From contig NZ_JAVVES010000012.1 of NCBI RefSeq assembly GCF_032250955.1, positions 1 to 53,169 on the forward strand: a DNA stretch of 53,169 bases, written 5' to 3'. Under the pieces are notes generated by a model that saw only the letters and a program-made list of their open reading frames with translations, was not told the origin of the DNA and ran no database searches. A program made the position numbers and the translations under genes. Below are positions 44,817-53,169 of the stretch, piece after piece. Origin of the DNA: Sulfuriflexus sp032250955. GTDB taxonomy: Bacteria > Pseudomonadota > Gammaproteobacteria > AKS1. Numbering within the stretch: position 1 is the first letter of the stretch; each line of letters begins with the position of its first letter.

Positions 44817-45070
44817 ATATTTTTACACTGCTGTCCCGTTAACATAAGCCTGACAAGCAGTAAGCTTCGAGAAAATAAGGTAACCAGGTTGATTGATGCG
44901 TATGAACACATGAAATTTCATCACCCTCTAATCGGCGTTATCCCTTCTCCCACAGGGAGAAGGCCAGGATGAGGGGGTAAATAAAACAAGGTGTTATCGA
45001 ATCTAAATCCCCTCACCCTAACCCTCTCCCGAAGGGAGAGGGAATTAACGGGACAGCAGTGATATTTTTA
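44817..45070. mobile_element. MITE: 236-bp non-coding element with 17-bp inverted ends and 9-bp target duplication
   Basis: CACTGCTGTCCCGTTAA at 44826-44842 is repeated in reverse complement at 45045-45061. ATATTTTTA flanks the element on both sides (44817-44825 and 45062-45070), a 9-bp direct repeat that is the mark of transposition. No frame inside is long enough for a transposase, so it would move with a transposase supplied elsewhere. It lies between ccoS and the DUF2970 gene. Two inverted REP-like palindromes lie inside it. Confidence 0.88.
44943..45042. repeat. Inverted pair of REP-like palindromes inside the MITE
   Basis: CCTTCTCCC-ACA-GGGAGAAGG (44943-44963) and CCCTCTCCC-GAA-GGGAGAGGG (45022-45042) are related palindromes. 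The first is followed by CCAGGATGAGGGGG and the second preceded by CCCCTCACCCTAA, so they are in opposite orientation, the layout of a REPIN. This CCCTCTCCC type is widespread in Gammaproteobacteria as intergenic repeat. Confidence 0.75.
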
Positions 45071-45148
45071 ATATAACGAATGAACGGGGCTGTTCTCATG
45101 CGACTGCTGACCCAGACCTGTTCGATATAGACAGCGGAAGAGAACGTG

Positions 45149-45355
45149 ATGACAGAAAAAAAGGTTTCATTCCTTCATAGTATGAAGGCCGTATTCTGGG
45201 CCATGTTAGGTGTGCGTGCCAACAAGGGTTATGACGATGATGTGAAAAAGCTCAGTGCCAAACAGGTCATCATCGCCGGTCTGATTGGCGTTGCCGCCTT
45301 TATTACCACGCTGATTCTCGTGGTCAGGTTTGTGATCGGCAACGTCGCGGGCTAG
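45149..45355 (+). CDS. DUF2970-family small membrane protein
   Basis: 68 residues from the ATG at 45149 (GGAAGAG upstream); an in-frame GTG three bases before is possible. The N-terminus SFLHSMKAVFWAMLGVRANKGYDDD is typical of DUF2970, followed by one membrane helix (IIAGLIGVAAFITTLILVVRFVIGN). The role is unknown, and the family often lies near cytochrome oxidase genes. It ends 12 bases from the convergent valS. Confidence 0.75.
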   Translation: MTEKKVSFLHSMKAVFWAMLGVRANKGYDDDVKKLSAKQVIIAGLIGVAAFITTLILVVRFVIGNVAG

Positions 45356-45366
45356 GCAGGCAGCTT

Positions 45367-48198
45367 TCACATCTCGGCAATGCGTTTCTTTTCTTCCTGT
45401 AAGCGTTGCGCGGCTGATTCCAGTTCGGTGACACGTTCCCGTTCCTTGTTGACTACGGTCTCGGGGGCCTTGTCGACATAACTCCGGTTCGCGAGTTTCT
45501 GCTGGCGCATCGCCAGTTCTTTCCCGGTTTTGGCGAGTTCCTTGTCGAGGCGATTCAGTTCCGCGGCCTTATCGATGAGCCCCGCCAGCGGGATATGCAA
45601 CATGCCACGAGTGCCGACCAGTGAGCTGGCAGATTCGGGCAGTGCGTCATCCACGCCGGCAAAGTCGATAGATGCCATTCGGCTGATCGAAAGACTGCAG
45701 TGCGCGGTTTCTTCAATGACGGCACGTTCGGTCTCGCTGAGATTCTGGACAATGACCGGCAGCGCTTTCCCCGGGGCAATATTCATTTCACTGCGAATAC
45801 GTCGCACGCCACGGTTCAATTGCATAACCAGTTCGGTCTCGGCAAGCGCCTGTTCGTCGATTTTGCTCTTGTCACTGACCGGGTAGGCCTGCAGCATGAT
45901 GGTTTCACCAGTCTGGCCGGCCAGTGGCGCAACGCGCTGCCAGATTTCTTCCGTTATATAAGGTATGAACGGGTGGGCGAGGCGCAACAGGGTTTCCAGT
46001 ACCCGCACGAGTGTGCGGCGGGTGCCGCGCCGGGCGGCTTCGCTGCTGTCGTCACCTTGCAGTACGGGCTTGGACAGCTCCAGGTACCAGTCACAATATT
46101 CGTTCCAGGTAAAGTCATAGATCGCCTGCGCTGCGTGGTCGAGGCGGTAATGCTCGAGGGCATGGCTGACTTCGGCCTCGACCTGTTGCAGGCGCGAGAT
46201 GATCCAGCGGTCGAAACGGTTCAGTTCGACATCATCGTTATCAATGCCGGTGTCCTGTCCCTCGGTATTCATGAGCACGTAGCGGGCGGCATTCCACAGC
46301 TTGTTGCAGAAGTTGCGGTAACCGGCGATGCGGTTCATGTCGAACTTGATATCGCGTCCGGTCGAGGCCTGCGCGGCAAAGGTAAAACGCAATGCATCCG
46401 TACCGAAGGCCGGAATGCCATCGGCGAATTCCTTGCGCGTCGCCTTTTCGATTTTCGCCGCCATCTTTGGCTGCATCAGCCCGCTGGTGCGCTTGGCCAC
46501 AAGGGCTTCAAGGTCGATACCATCAATCAGGTCGAGTGGGTCGAGTACATTACCCTTTGATTTCGACATCTTCTGACCCTGCGAGTCGCGCACCAGGCCG
46601 TGGATATAGATCTCCTTGAAGGGCACCTCATCCATGAACTTGAGCCCCATCATGATCATGCGGGCAACCCAGAAGAAGATGATGTCAAAACCGGTGACCA
46701 GGACGCTGGTCGGATAATAAGTTTTCAGCGCATCGGTCTGTTGCGGCCAGCCAAGGGTGGCAAACGGCCACAATGCCGAGGAGAACCAGGTATCGAGTAC
46801 GTCTTCATCCTGGCGCAGGGCAACATCGTCACCGAGGCCATGTTTCTCGCGCACTTCCTGCTCGGAGCGTCCGACATAGACATCGCCCTTGTCGTCATAC
46901 CAGGCCGGGATACGATGCCCCCACCAGATCTGGCGGCTGATGCACCAGTCTTCGATGTTGTTCATCCATTCGTAATAGGTGTTCTTCCAGTTATCCGGCA
47001 CGAACTTGATATCACCGTCCCGGACGGCCTTGATCGCCGGTTCGGCGAGCGGGGCGGTGCGAACATACCACTGGTCCGTGAGGAACGGTTCGATGACCGC
47101 ACCGGAGCGATCACCGCGCGGCACCATGAGCTTGTGGTCGTCGGTCTTCTCCAGCAGGTCCTGGGCACCGAGTTCCTCGATAACGAGCTTGCGCGCTACG
47201 TAGCGGTCGAGGCCGTGAAAATCAGCCGGGATCAGCGCCCCGTTATCATCGTCGGCACCGACTACACAGGCATCGATGCTGAAGATATTGATAAGACCGC
47301 CATTTGGCAGGGCGGTAATCGCCGTTTCGTCACGGTGGGCTTGCCAGACCTGGTAGTCGTTGAAGTCATGGGCGGGGGTGATTTTTACGCAACCGGTACC
47401 AAACTCCGGGTCTACGTAATCGTCAGCAATGATCGGGATCTTGCGGCCGGTTAGCGGCAGTTCCACCATCTGCCCGATCAGGTGCTGGTAGCGTTCGTCG
47501 CCCGGGTGCACCGCGACTGCCGCATCACCGAGCATGGTCTCCGGACGGGTGGTGGCCACAATGACATGGCCACTGCCATCGGCGAGCGGGTAACGCATGT
47601 GCCAGAGGTAACCGTTTTCTTCCTGCGAGAGTACCTCGAGATCGGAGACCGCCGTGTGCAGCACCGGGTCCCAGTTAACGAGGCGTTTGCCACGGTAAAT
47701 AAGGCCTTCTTCGTGCAGGCGCACAAAGACTTCGCCGACGGCGGTGGAGAGTTCGGGGTCCATGGTGAAACGTTCACGTGACCAGTCCAGCGAGGCACCC
47801 ATGCGGCGCAACTGGCGGGTAATGGTGCCTCCCGATTCCGCCTTCCAGTCCCAGACGCGCTTGATAAAGGCGTCTCGTCCGAGGTCATGGCGAGTCTTGT
47901 CTTCGGCGGCGAGCTGGCGTTCAACGACCATCTGTGTGGCAATCCCTGCGTGATCGGTGCCGGCTTGCCAGAGGGTATTATCCCCGCGCATGCGATGGTA
48001 GCGGGTCAGGGCATCCATGATGGTGTCCTGGAAAGCATGGCCCATGTGCAGGCTGCCGGTGACATTCGGCGGCGGGATCATGATGCAGTAGGGGGCGGCA
48101 CCGGCAGCGGTGCCGCTGCCGGCGGCGAAGTAGCCACGGGACTCCCAGGTCTCGTACCAGGTCTGTTCAATGGCGTTCGGTTGGTAGGTCTTGTCCAT
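45367..48198 (-). CDS. valS: Valyl-tRNA synthetase
   Basis: 943 residues, full length. Class I signature HIGH is PPPNVTGSLHMGHAF and KMSKS is GQKMSKSKGNVLDP. The large editing domain with TTRPETMLGD and the C-terminal coiled-coil arm (AAELNRLDKELAKTGKELAMRQQKLANRSYVDKAP) are present. It charges tRNA-Val. A TATAAT on the minus strand near 48253-48258 hints at an internal promoter in addition to readthrough from pepA-holC. Confidence 0.98.
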   Translation of the reverse strand: MDKTYQPNAIEQTWYETWESRGYFAAGSGTAAGAAPYCIMIPPPNVTGSLHMGHAFQDTIMDALTRYHRMRGDNTLWQAGTDHAGIATQMVVERQLAAEDKTRHDLGRDAFIKRVWDWKAESGGTITRQLRRMGASLDWSRERFTMDPELSTAVGEVFVRLHEEGLIYRGKRLVNWDPVLHTAVSDLEVLSQEENGYLWHMRYPLADGSGHVIVATTRPETMLGDAAVAVHPGDERYQHLIGQMVELPLTGRKIPIIADDYVDPEFGTGCVKITPAHDFNDYQVWQAHRDETAITALPNGGLINIFSIDACVVGADDDNGALIPADFHGLDRYVARKLVIEELGAQDLLEKTDDHKLMVPRGDRSGAVIEPFLTDQWYVRTAPLAEPAIKAVRDGDIKFVPDNWKNTYYEWMNNIEDWCISRQIWWGHRIPAWYDDKGDVYVGRSEQEVREKHGLGDDVALRQDEDVLDTWFSSALWPFATLGWPQQTDALKTYYPTSVLVTGFDIIFFWVARMIMMGLKFMDEVPFKEIYIHGLVRDSQGQKMSKSKGNVLDPLDLIDGIDLEALVAKRTSGLMQPKMAAKIEKATRKEFADGIPAFGTDALRFTFAAQASTGRDIKFDMNRIAGYRNFCNKLWNAARYVLMNTEGQDTGIDNDDVELNRFDRWIISRLQQVEAEVSHALEHYRLDHAAQAIYDFTWNEYCDWYLELSKPVLQGDDSSEAARRGTRRTLVRVLETLLRLAHPFIPYITEEIWQRVAPLAGQTGETIMLQAYPVSDKSKIDEQALAETELVMQLNRGVRRIRSEMNIAPGKALPVIVQNLSETERAVIEETAHCSLSISRMASIDFAGVDDALPESASSLVGTRGMLHIPLAGLIDKAAELNRLDKELAKTGKELAMRQQKLANRSYVDKAPETVVNKERERVTELESAAQRLQEEKKRIAEM

Positions 48199-48298
48199 CG
48201 TCTGATCGTTTTGTTGTTGGATTCAAGGCGCGGCGCGCCACAAGCGGGGCATTATACCTAAAATCCGCATGAATACGGCCCCGAGGAGGATTCCGGTT

Positions 48299-48784
48299 TT
48301 AGTCAGGGTTTCTCTGGCCCAGTTCGCGCAGGAAACGCTGCAGGCTGTTTTCGGCGGGGACGGGGCTGTCACCGGATTCGAATTGCTGGCGGGCCTCGTC
48401 GACGATGTCATCGACAATCACGTCCAGTTCACTGCGTAGCTGCAGGAGCAGGGCTTCAATCTCATTACCCTGGCTGGCCGCAGCCGGGAGGTCCCTGAAG
48501 ATGACATCATCCAGCACCGGGATCTGCATCTCATCCTCGACAGTATCTTCGGCGGGTAGCGGCGGGGAACTGTCTTCATCGAGGTACAGCGGGTCATCAT
48601 AAAGCTCTGCAGGCTGTTCCGAAAAGGGTTCTGGCAGTGCTTCTGCGGCAGGGCCGTGGTTACTGCCTTCTTCAGCAAAAGGAAAACGCTTGTGCTCGAG
48701 TATGTTTTGCAGGGAACTCAGTACCTGCTCCAGTGACTCGGGAGGCGAGTTATGTCCCTGCGGGTTGTCATCTTGCAGGCTCAT
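48299..48784 (-). CDS. Hypothetical acidic protein between holC and valS
   Basis: 161 residues, strongly acidic and partly disordered (EEGSNHGPAAEALPEPFSEQPAELYDDPLYLDEDSSPPLPAEDTVEDEMQIPVLDDVI). A helical C-terminus follows (IEALLLQLRSELDVIVDDIVDEARQQFESG...SLQRFLRELGQRNPD). I do not recognise a family. It begins 8 bases after holC and precedes valS by 100 bases, so it belongs to that operon. The helical C-terminus resembles the DNA polymerase III chi-associated small proteins seen in this position, but this is not proven. Confidence 0.65.
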   Translation of the reverse strand: MSLQDDNPQGHNSPPESLEQVLSSLQNILEHKRFPFAEEGSNHGPAAEALPEPFSEQPAELYDDPLYLDEDSSPPLPAEDTVEDEMQIPVLDDVIFRDLPAAASQGNEIEALLLQLRSELDVIVDDIVDEARQQFESGDSPVPAENSLQRFLRELGQRNPD

Positions 48785-48792
48785 ACGGTGTG

Positions 48793-49224
48793 TTAATTCC
48801 TCAGCTCATGGGTTTCCAGTGCATAGCCGCGGTCACGATAAAACCTGAAACGTTGCCGGGCCACCTGGCGTTCATTTTCGCTGCCACCGACAACTTCTGC
48901 AACCCGTTTGAAACGGCTAAAGCAATCCGGTACGGATTCAGCGAGATTGATCATGACATCATGGCTGGCCTCGTCCGGATGTTGATCGCCAATGACGAGC
49001 GGGTGCGCCTCCGCGTCTACCGCGTCACTCATGGAGTGGGGCAGGAAACTGCCGGGGCGGAAGCTCCATAACAGTTCGTCCAGCTGCTTTGCCAGGGCCG
49101 GTTTATCAGCATAAACAAACACGTGATGACCGAGCTGGTAAGCCTTTTCGGCCAGGCGACAGGCGGTGAGCAGTCGTTGTTGCTCATCACTGCCCCGGGT
49201 CAGGTAAAAATCCACGCGCGTCAT
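48793..49224 (-). CDS. holC: DNA polymerase III subunit chi
   Basis: 143 residues, normal length. The N-terminus TRVDFYLTRGSDEQQRLLTACRLAEKAYQLGHHVFVYADKPA and the segment LDELLWSFRPGSFLPHSM are typical. Chi links the clamp loader to single-strand binding protein. It lies between pepA and valS as in E. coli and most Gammaproteobacteria. Confidence 0.93.
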   Translation of the reverse strand: MTRVDFYLTRGSDEQQRLLTACRLAEKAYQLGHHVFVYADKPALAKQLDELLWSFRPGSFLPHSMSDAVDAEAHPLVIGDQHPDEASHDVMINLAESVPDCFSRFKRVAEVVGGSENERQVARQRFRFYRDRGYALETHELRN

Positions 49225-49234
49225 CAGTACAGGC

Positions 49235-50725
49235 TTATTTCACCTTGTCGAGCAGGAACTGGGTCATGAGTGGCACTGGCCGGCCAGTGGCACCTTTTTC
49301 ATTACCACTCTTCCACGCCGTGCCGGCGATGTCGAGGTGTGCCCAGTGCAATTTTTTGGTAAAGCGTGACAGGAAGCAGGCCGCGGTAATGGTGCCGGCT
49401 TCGCGGCCACCGACATTGGCCATGTCGGCAAAGTTGCTCTTTAACTGTTCCTGGTAATCATCCCATAACGGTAGTTCCCAGGCGCGGTCGCCACTGCTCT
49501 TGCCCGCACTAAGCAGGTCATGGGTCAGGCCACGATGATTGCCGAGCAGGCCGGTAGCATGGTTACCCAGGGCGATGACACAGGCGCCGGTCAGGGTTGC
49601 AACATCGACCACGGTCTCGGGATTGAAACGTTCGCTATAGGTAAGGGCATCGCAGAGGATCAAACGGCCCTCGGCATCAGTATTCAGGATCTCGATGGTT
49701 TGCCCGGACATGCTGGTAACGATATCGCCAGGCTTGACGGCCAGGCCATCCGGCATGTTTTCACAGGTCGGCACGATAACAACAACATTCAATGGCAGTT
49801 GCAGTTCGACGACTGTGTGCATGAGTCCTATCACGCTCGCCGCACCACACATATCAAACTTCATTTCATCCATTGCCGGCGAAGGCTTGATGGAGATCCC
49901 CCCGGAGTCGAAGGTGATCCCCTTGCCGACAAAGACATAGGGCTTGCTGTCTTTATCCGCGCCCCGGTATTCCATGCAGATAAGTTTCGGTGGCTGGCGG
50001 CTGCCTTTGGCAACCGAGAGCAGCGAACCCATGCCAAGTTCTTCCATGTCACTTTGTTCCAGCACCTTCACCGTCAGTTTATCCGACGACTTGCCCAGAT
50101 CCACGGCCTGTTCGGCGAGATAGGACGGGGTGCAGATGTTAGGCGGCAAGTTACCGAGGCGGCGGGCAACGGCAACACCGGTGGCAATGCCGGCCCCCTC
50201 CTTGAGGGCCTGTTCGGCCCGCGACAGGTCCCGGCGGCTCGGTACGGAAAGGATCATCTTACGCAGTGGGCGGCGGGTCTTGTCCTTGTCGGTCTTGAGC
50301 TCGTCAAACAGGTAAAGCGCGCTTTCCGTGGTCTCCACGGCCTGGCGTACCTTCCAGTAGACCTCACGACCCTTGACCGGGAGTTCGGGCAGAAAGTTGA
50401 CCGCATCCATGGCGCCGTTTTCATTGACCGTCCTGGCCGCCGTGGCGAGCGCCTGGCAATAGGCTGCCTCGTTGAACTCGCGCTCCTTGCCACAGCCGAT
50501 CAGTAACACCCGATCGCACAGGGTATTTGGTACATTATGCAGCAGCAGGGTTTGGCCGGACTTGCCCTCGATGTCGCCACGGCGGATGATATTGGAGAGG
50601 TATGACTGGCTGACGGCATCAAGTTGCTCGGCCGCAGCAGACAGGCGACGGGGTTCAAAAACACCGACAATAATGCATGCGCTACGCTGTTTTTCCGGGT
50701 GGCCGCTTTTTATACTGAAATCCAT
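49235..50725 (-). CDS. pepA: Leucyl aminopeptidase
   Basis: 496 residues from the ATG at 50725 (AGGAGA upstream). The M17 signature NTDAEGRLIL, with metal ligands in FVGKGITFDSGGISIKPS and KFDMCGAASVIGLMH. It removes N-terminal residues and in some Gammaproteobacteria also binds DNA (cer recombination, carAB). First gene of pepA-holC-unknown-valS, divergent from lptF. Confidence 0.97.
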   Translation of the reverse strand: MDFSIKSGHPEKQRSACIIVGVFEPRRLSAAAEQLDAVSQSYLSNIIRRGDIEGKSGQTLLLHNVPNTLCDRVLLIGCGKEREFNEAAYCQALATAARTVNENGAMDAVNFLPELPVKGREVYWKVRQAVETTESALYLFDELKTDKDKTRRPLRKMILSVPSRRDLSRAEQALKEGAGIATGVAVARRLGNLPPNICTPSYLAEQAVDLGKSSDKLTVKVLEQSDMEELGMGSLLSVAKGSRQPPKLICMEYRGADKDSKPYVFVGKGITFDSGGISIKPSPAMDEMKFDMCGAASVIGLMHTVVELQLPLNVVVIVPTCENMPDGLAVKPGDIVTSMSGQTIEILNTDAEGRLILCDALTYSERFNPETVVDVATLTGACVIALGNHATGLLGNHRGLTHDLLSAGKSSGDRAWELPLWDDYQEQLKSNFADMANVGGREAGTITAACFLSRFTKKLHWAHLDIAGTAWKSGNEKGATGRPVPLMTQFLLDKVK

Positions 50726-50916
50726 GGGTTCTCCTGCTGAATCTGGGGCATAATGTGTGTAAGATGACATATATCGTACTACAACTACAAGTCAGGTCGC
50801 TATGCTAAGGGTTTGTTATTTAGTAAAAAGCGGCCGGGAACGAATGAAATCTTCGTGACAGTCTATCGGAAAAAATGTGATTTTGCAGCGTCTGTGCTGA
50901 ATAGGCTAATTCCCGC
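50726..50916. promoter_or_regulatory. Divergent promoter region between pepA and lptF
   Basis: 191 bases between two conserved divergent operons, so both promoters must lie here. I cannot choose -35/-10 boxes with certainty. No small gene or repeat was seen. Confidence 0.4.
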
Positions 50917-52026
50917 ATGATTATCAGGCGTTATATCCTGCGCGAGATCGCCCTGACCCTGTTTGCAGTGACCTCGGTTTTACTCCTGATTTTTTTCAGT
51001 ACCCGCTTCGTGCGCCTGTTAAGGGATGTTGCCGAAGGCGTGCTGCCCGCCGAAATGGTCTTCAGTCTACTGGGCCTGGAGTTATTAAAAAACCTGGCCT
51101 CCATCTTGCCACTGGCGGTGTTCTTTGCGGTACTCCTGGCGCTCGGTCGTCTTTATCGGGATCAGGAAATGGTGGCCTTGAATGCCAGTGGCATCGGGCA
51201 GGCTGCGATTATGCGCATGTTGCTGGTGCTGGCACCGTTTGTCCTCGTTCTGAACGGCTACCTGGCCTTGTACGCCACCCCCTGGGCTGCCGGAAAGGCT
51301 GATCAGATTCGACATGCTGCCGAGTTTCGCTCCGAACTCAGCCTGCTCAGTGCGGGACGCTTTACTGAATCGAAAGACGGGCGTCTGATTATGTACGTCG
51401 AGGCCCTGTCCGACGATCAGCGCGAGCTTGAAAAAGTGTTTGTGCAACGCCGGGGCAGGGACAGCAAGAGCGTTCTCGCCTCCGAAACCGGCTATCGTTA
51501 TATCGATGACAGCAGCGGTGATGAGTTCATGGTCATGGTCGATGGCTATCGCTATGAAGGTGAACCGGGCACGGCCGATTACCGGATTACCCGGTTTTCC
51601 AAACACGCTGTGCGCATTAGCGAGAAAAAGGCACCCGATGCCGTGCTGGATCGTGATGCCATGAGCAGCGCTGCATTGTGGCAATCAGATGCGCTGCGTG
51701 ACATGGCCGAATTACAGAGCCGTATCGTTCTGCCCCTGTCGGCCGTGGCCTTTATGATACTTGCCCTGCCGATGAGCCGGGTCAATCCACGCGAAGGCCG
51801 CTATGGCCGGCTGTTCAGTGCCGTGCTCGTCTATGTCATCTATAACAACCTTATCGGCACTACTCAAAAATCGCTCGAGAGGGGCGAGCTGCCACCCTGG
51901 TCAGGGATGTGGTGGTTGCCCCTGGTGCTGCTGCTTGCTGCCGCTGCGATTGCGGCATGGCAGAGTCGTGGCCGCTTCGATTGGCAACAGTGGCGGCGCA
52001 AGCCACTGGCAGGCAAACGGGCATGA
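50917..52026 (+). CDS. lptF: LPS export system permease LptF
   Basis: 369 residues. Six membrane helices with a large periplasmic beta-jellyroll between helices 3 and 4. The N-terminus IIRRYILREIALTLFAVTSVLLLIFFSTRFVRLLRDVAEG is typical. With LptG and the LptB ATPase it extracts LPS from the inner membrane. Its stop overlaps the lptG ATG (ATGA). Confidence 0.95.
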   Translation: MIIRRYILREIALTLFAVTSVLLLIFFSTRFVRLLRDVAEGVLPAEMVFSLLGLELLKNLASILPLAVFFAVLLALGRLYRDQEMVALNASGIGQAAIMRMLLVLAPFVLVLNGYLALYATPWAAGKADQIRHAAEFRSELSLLSAGRFTESKDGRLIMYVEALSDDQRELEKVFVQRRGRDSKSVLASETGYRYIDDSSGDEFMVMVDGYRYEGEPGTADYRITRFSKHAVRISEKKAPDAVLDRDAMSSAALWQSDALRDMAELQSRIVLPLSAVAFMILALPMSRVNPREGRYGRLFSAVLVYVIYNNLIGTTQKSLERGELPPWSGMWWLPLVLLLAAAAIAAWQSRGRFDWQQWRRKPLAGKRA

Positions 52027-53084
52027 GGTTACTTGACAGGCACATCGGTATTACCGTGGCCGGCAGTATCGGCCTGGTCTTGCTGGTACTGATTTCGCTG
52101 GACAGCTTCTTCCGCCTTGCGCGTGAACTGAATCAGGTTGGCGAGGGCAATTACACCTACCTTGAGATGTTGCTGTACCTGGCGTTAACCACGCCCTATC
52201 GCATTGTTGAATTTTTCCCCATTACCGCCTTGCTGGGTACCACCATTGGCCTCGGTATGCTGGCCAGTCACAGTGAACTGGTGGTGATGCGGGCGGCAGG
52301 TATCTCGGTCCTGCGCATCACCGGTGCCGTAATGAAAACCGGCTTGTTGCTGATCATCGCCGTTATGCTGCTGGCCGAATTTGTGGTGCCGGACGCAGAA
52401 CAGTTTGCAGAATCAAGGCGCACCCAGATGCTCGCGGAGCAAACCGCCCTGAAAACCGATAATGGCTTCTGGTCACGTGATCAGCGCAGCTTCCTGAACA
52501 TCAGGGATATCCGTCCCACCGGCGAGATAGGTGATATCACGATTTATGAGTTTGACGAACAACATCGCCTGCGCAGCAGCACGCATGCCAACAGGGCAGT
52601 GTATGAAAACGGACAATGGGTATTACGCGAGATTACACAAAGTGATATCAGCGTCAATGCTATCAAGACCCGGACCTTTGACCAGGCGCAATGGGATTCC
52701 ATCCTCAGCCCGGCCTTGTTGAACATCGTGGTGATCGACCCGTTACGCATTTCCATACGTGACCTGTACGATTATTCGGTGTATCTGCGGGCGAATAACC
52801 AGGATGCCGCACGTTACGAACTGGCGTTGTGGGCGCGCTTGTTGATGCCGGTGTCGATCGCGGTCATGTTGCTGCTCGCGGTACCGTTTGTGTTTGGTCC
52901 CTTGCGCTCGGTAGGCATTGGGCAACGTATCCTGGTGGGCTTCCTGGTCGGCCTGGCCTTCTTCCTTATCAACCAGGCGTTTAACCATCTCGGGGTGGTC
53001 TATCACATGCCGCCGTTGTTGAGTGCGGCGTTACCGCCGGGGGTATTTTTAGTGGTGGCGTTGGTGATGATGAGACGGGTTTGA
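52023..53084 (+). CDS. lptG: LPS export system permease LptG
   Basis: 353 residues from the ATG at 52023; the ORF extension to 51909 lies inside lptF and is rejected. N-terminus RLLDRHIGITVAGSIGLVLLVLISLDSFFRLARELNQVGEGNYT and the helix set VAFLPFVFGPLRSVGIGQRI-type segment match LptG. It pairs with LptF in the exporter. Complete within the window. Confidence 0.95.
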   Translation: MRLLDRHIGITVAGSIGLVLLVLISLDSFFRLARELNQVGEGNYTYLEMLLYLALTTPYRIVEFFPITALLGTTIGLGMLASHSELVVMRAAGISVLRITGAVMKTGLLLIIAVMLLAEFVVPDAEQFAESRRTQMLAEQTALKTDNGFWSRDQRSFLNIRDIRPTGEIGDITIYEFDEQHRLRSSTHANRAVYENGQWVLREITQSDISVNAIKTRTFDQAQWDSILSPALLNIVVIDPLRISIRDLYDYSVYLRANNQDAARYELALWARLLMPVSIAVMLLLAVPFVFGPLRSVGIGQRILVGFLVGLAFFLINQAFNHLGVVYHMPPLLSAALPPGVFLVVALVMMRRV

Positions 53085-53133
53085 TCTTTTGTTTCCTCTC
53101 CCCAGATTTTGTAGATACCATCTCCCTCCACCG

Positions 53134-53163
53134 ACCACAAACGGTATTTACAGCGCTTGTGGT
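53134..53163. other. Inverted repeat at the right edge
   Basis: ACCACAA (53134-53140) and TTGTGGT (53157-53163) form a 7-bp inverted repeat 50 bases after lptG. No T-run is visible before the window ends, so a terminator, an operator or the start of a repeat element cannot be told apart. The 85 bases after lptG show no gene. Confidence 0.3.
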
Positions 53164-53169
53164 TGATAT

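Noticed and set aside
44826..45061. MITE mobilised by the IS4 element at the left edge
   Set aside because: The CACTGCTGTCCCGTTAA end is not found near the IS right end at 400-460, so the link is unsupported.
45700..47454. Two long antisense frames over valS (286 and 284 codons)
   Set aside because: Both mirror valS codons and have no family-like segments.
49520..50506. 328-codon open frame antisense to pepA
   Set aside because: Shadow of the well-supported pepA; no ribosome site and no recognisable domain.

Overview
The window is a chromosomal segment of a Gammaproteobacterium. The evidence is the gene orders lptF-lptG divergent from pepA-holC-valS, ilvI-ilvH-ilvC followed by psd-like and pssA, udg-rimI-prfC, and a full FNR-linked cbb3 oxidase locus. 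The mix of cbb3 oxidase, TlpA/SoxW-like thioredoxins and DUF4124 proteins suggests an aerobic to microaerobic, possibly sulfur-oxidising, free-living lineage. That lineage guess is inference; I cannot name the genus. No tRNA, rRNA or CRISPR was found.

Layout. 1-450: 3' end of an IS4-family transposase, cut by the window edge, with its terminator. 654-2054 (-): aspartase/fumarase family enzyme. 2192-5655 (+): a five-gene run of two periplasmic thioredoxin-fold proteins, a TolC-type outer-membrane channel, an HlyD-type adaptor and acylphosphatase. 5824-8193 (-): proS and a lytic transglycosylase. 8364-15152: scattered genes (two DUF4124 proteins, an exported metallo-beta-lactamase-fold hydrolase, a GspE/PilB-type ATPase, a SAM methyltransferase, small unknowns). 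15419-20202 (+): ilvI, ilvH, ilvC, a strong terminator, then a degenerate psd homologue and pssA. 20298-26379: an accessory block with a degenerate HD-GYP sensor, a Slam-like outer-membrane protein plus a secreted TbpB-barrel cargo, and a LapG-like periplasmic cysteine protease. 26602-29684 (+): a promoter and Leu-rich leader peptide, leuA, type-4 uracil-DNA glycosylase, rimI. 29745-34787 (+): prfC, then a membrane-anchored VWA protein with a repeat-rich acidic tail and a coiled-coil partner. 34923-45355: cbb3 oxidase structural and assembly genes around a divergent promoter with a perfect FNR box, and a MITE. 45367-53084: valS, an unknown gene, holC and pepA (-), with lptF-lptG divergent (+).

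How the genes work together. ilvI/ilvH/ilvC and leuA form the branched-chain amino acid pathway, but leuA is separated from the ilv-psd-pssA run by about 6 kb of accessory genes and has its own promoter and apparent attenuator. ccoN-O-Q-P, ccoG, ccoH, ccoI and ccoS, plus a SafE-type copper-handling membrane protein, give structure, copper delivery and maturation of one oxidase. lptF/lptG make the transmembrane part of the LPS exporter.

The most interesting elements are: (1) a Slam/type XI-like secretion pair whose non-lipidated cargo carries a PAAG motif next to a LapG-like protease; (2) a Leu-codon-rich leader peptide before leuA that seems to start at the transcription start; (3) a 236-bp MITE with perfect 17-bp inverted ends and a 9-bp target duplication, carrying an inverted REP pair; (4) a TGATGATTGATGA-type repeat placed between three convergent gene pairs and touching their stop codons; (5) a psd homologue lacking the pyruvoyl-forming serine; (6) a VWA protein with a 30-residue tandem repeat tail and a coiled-coil partner.
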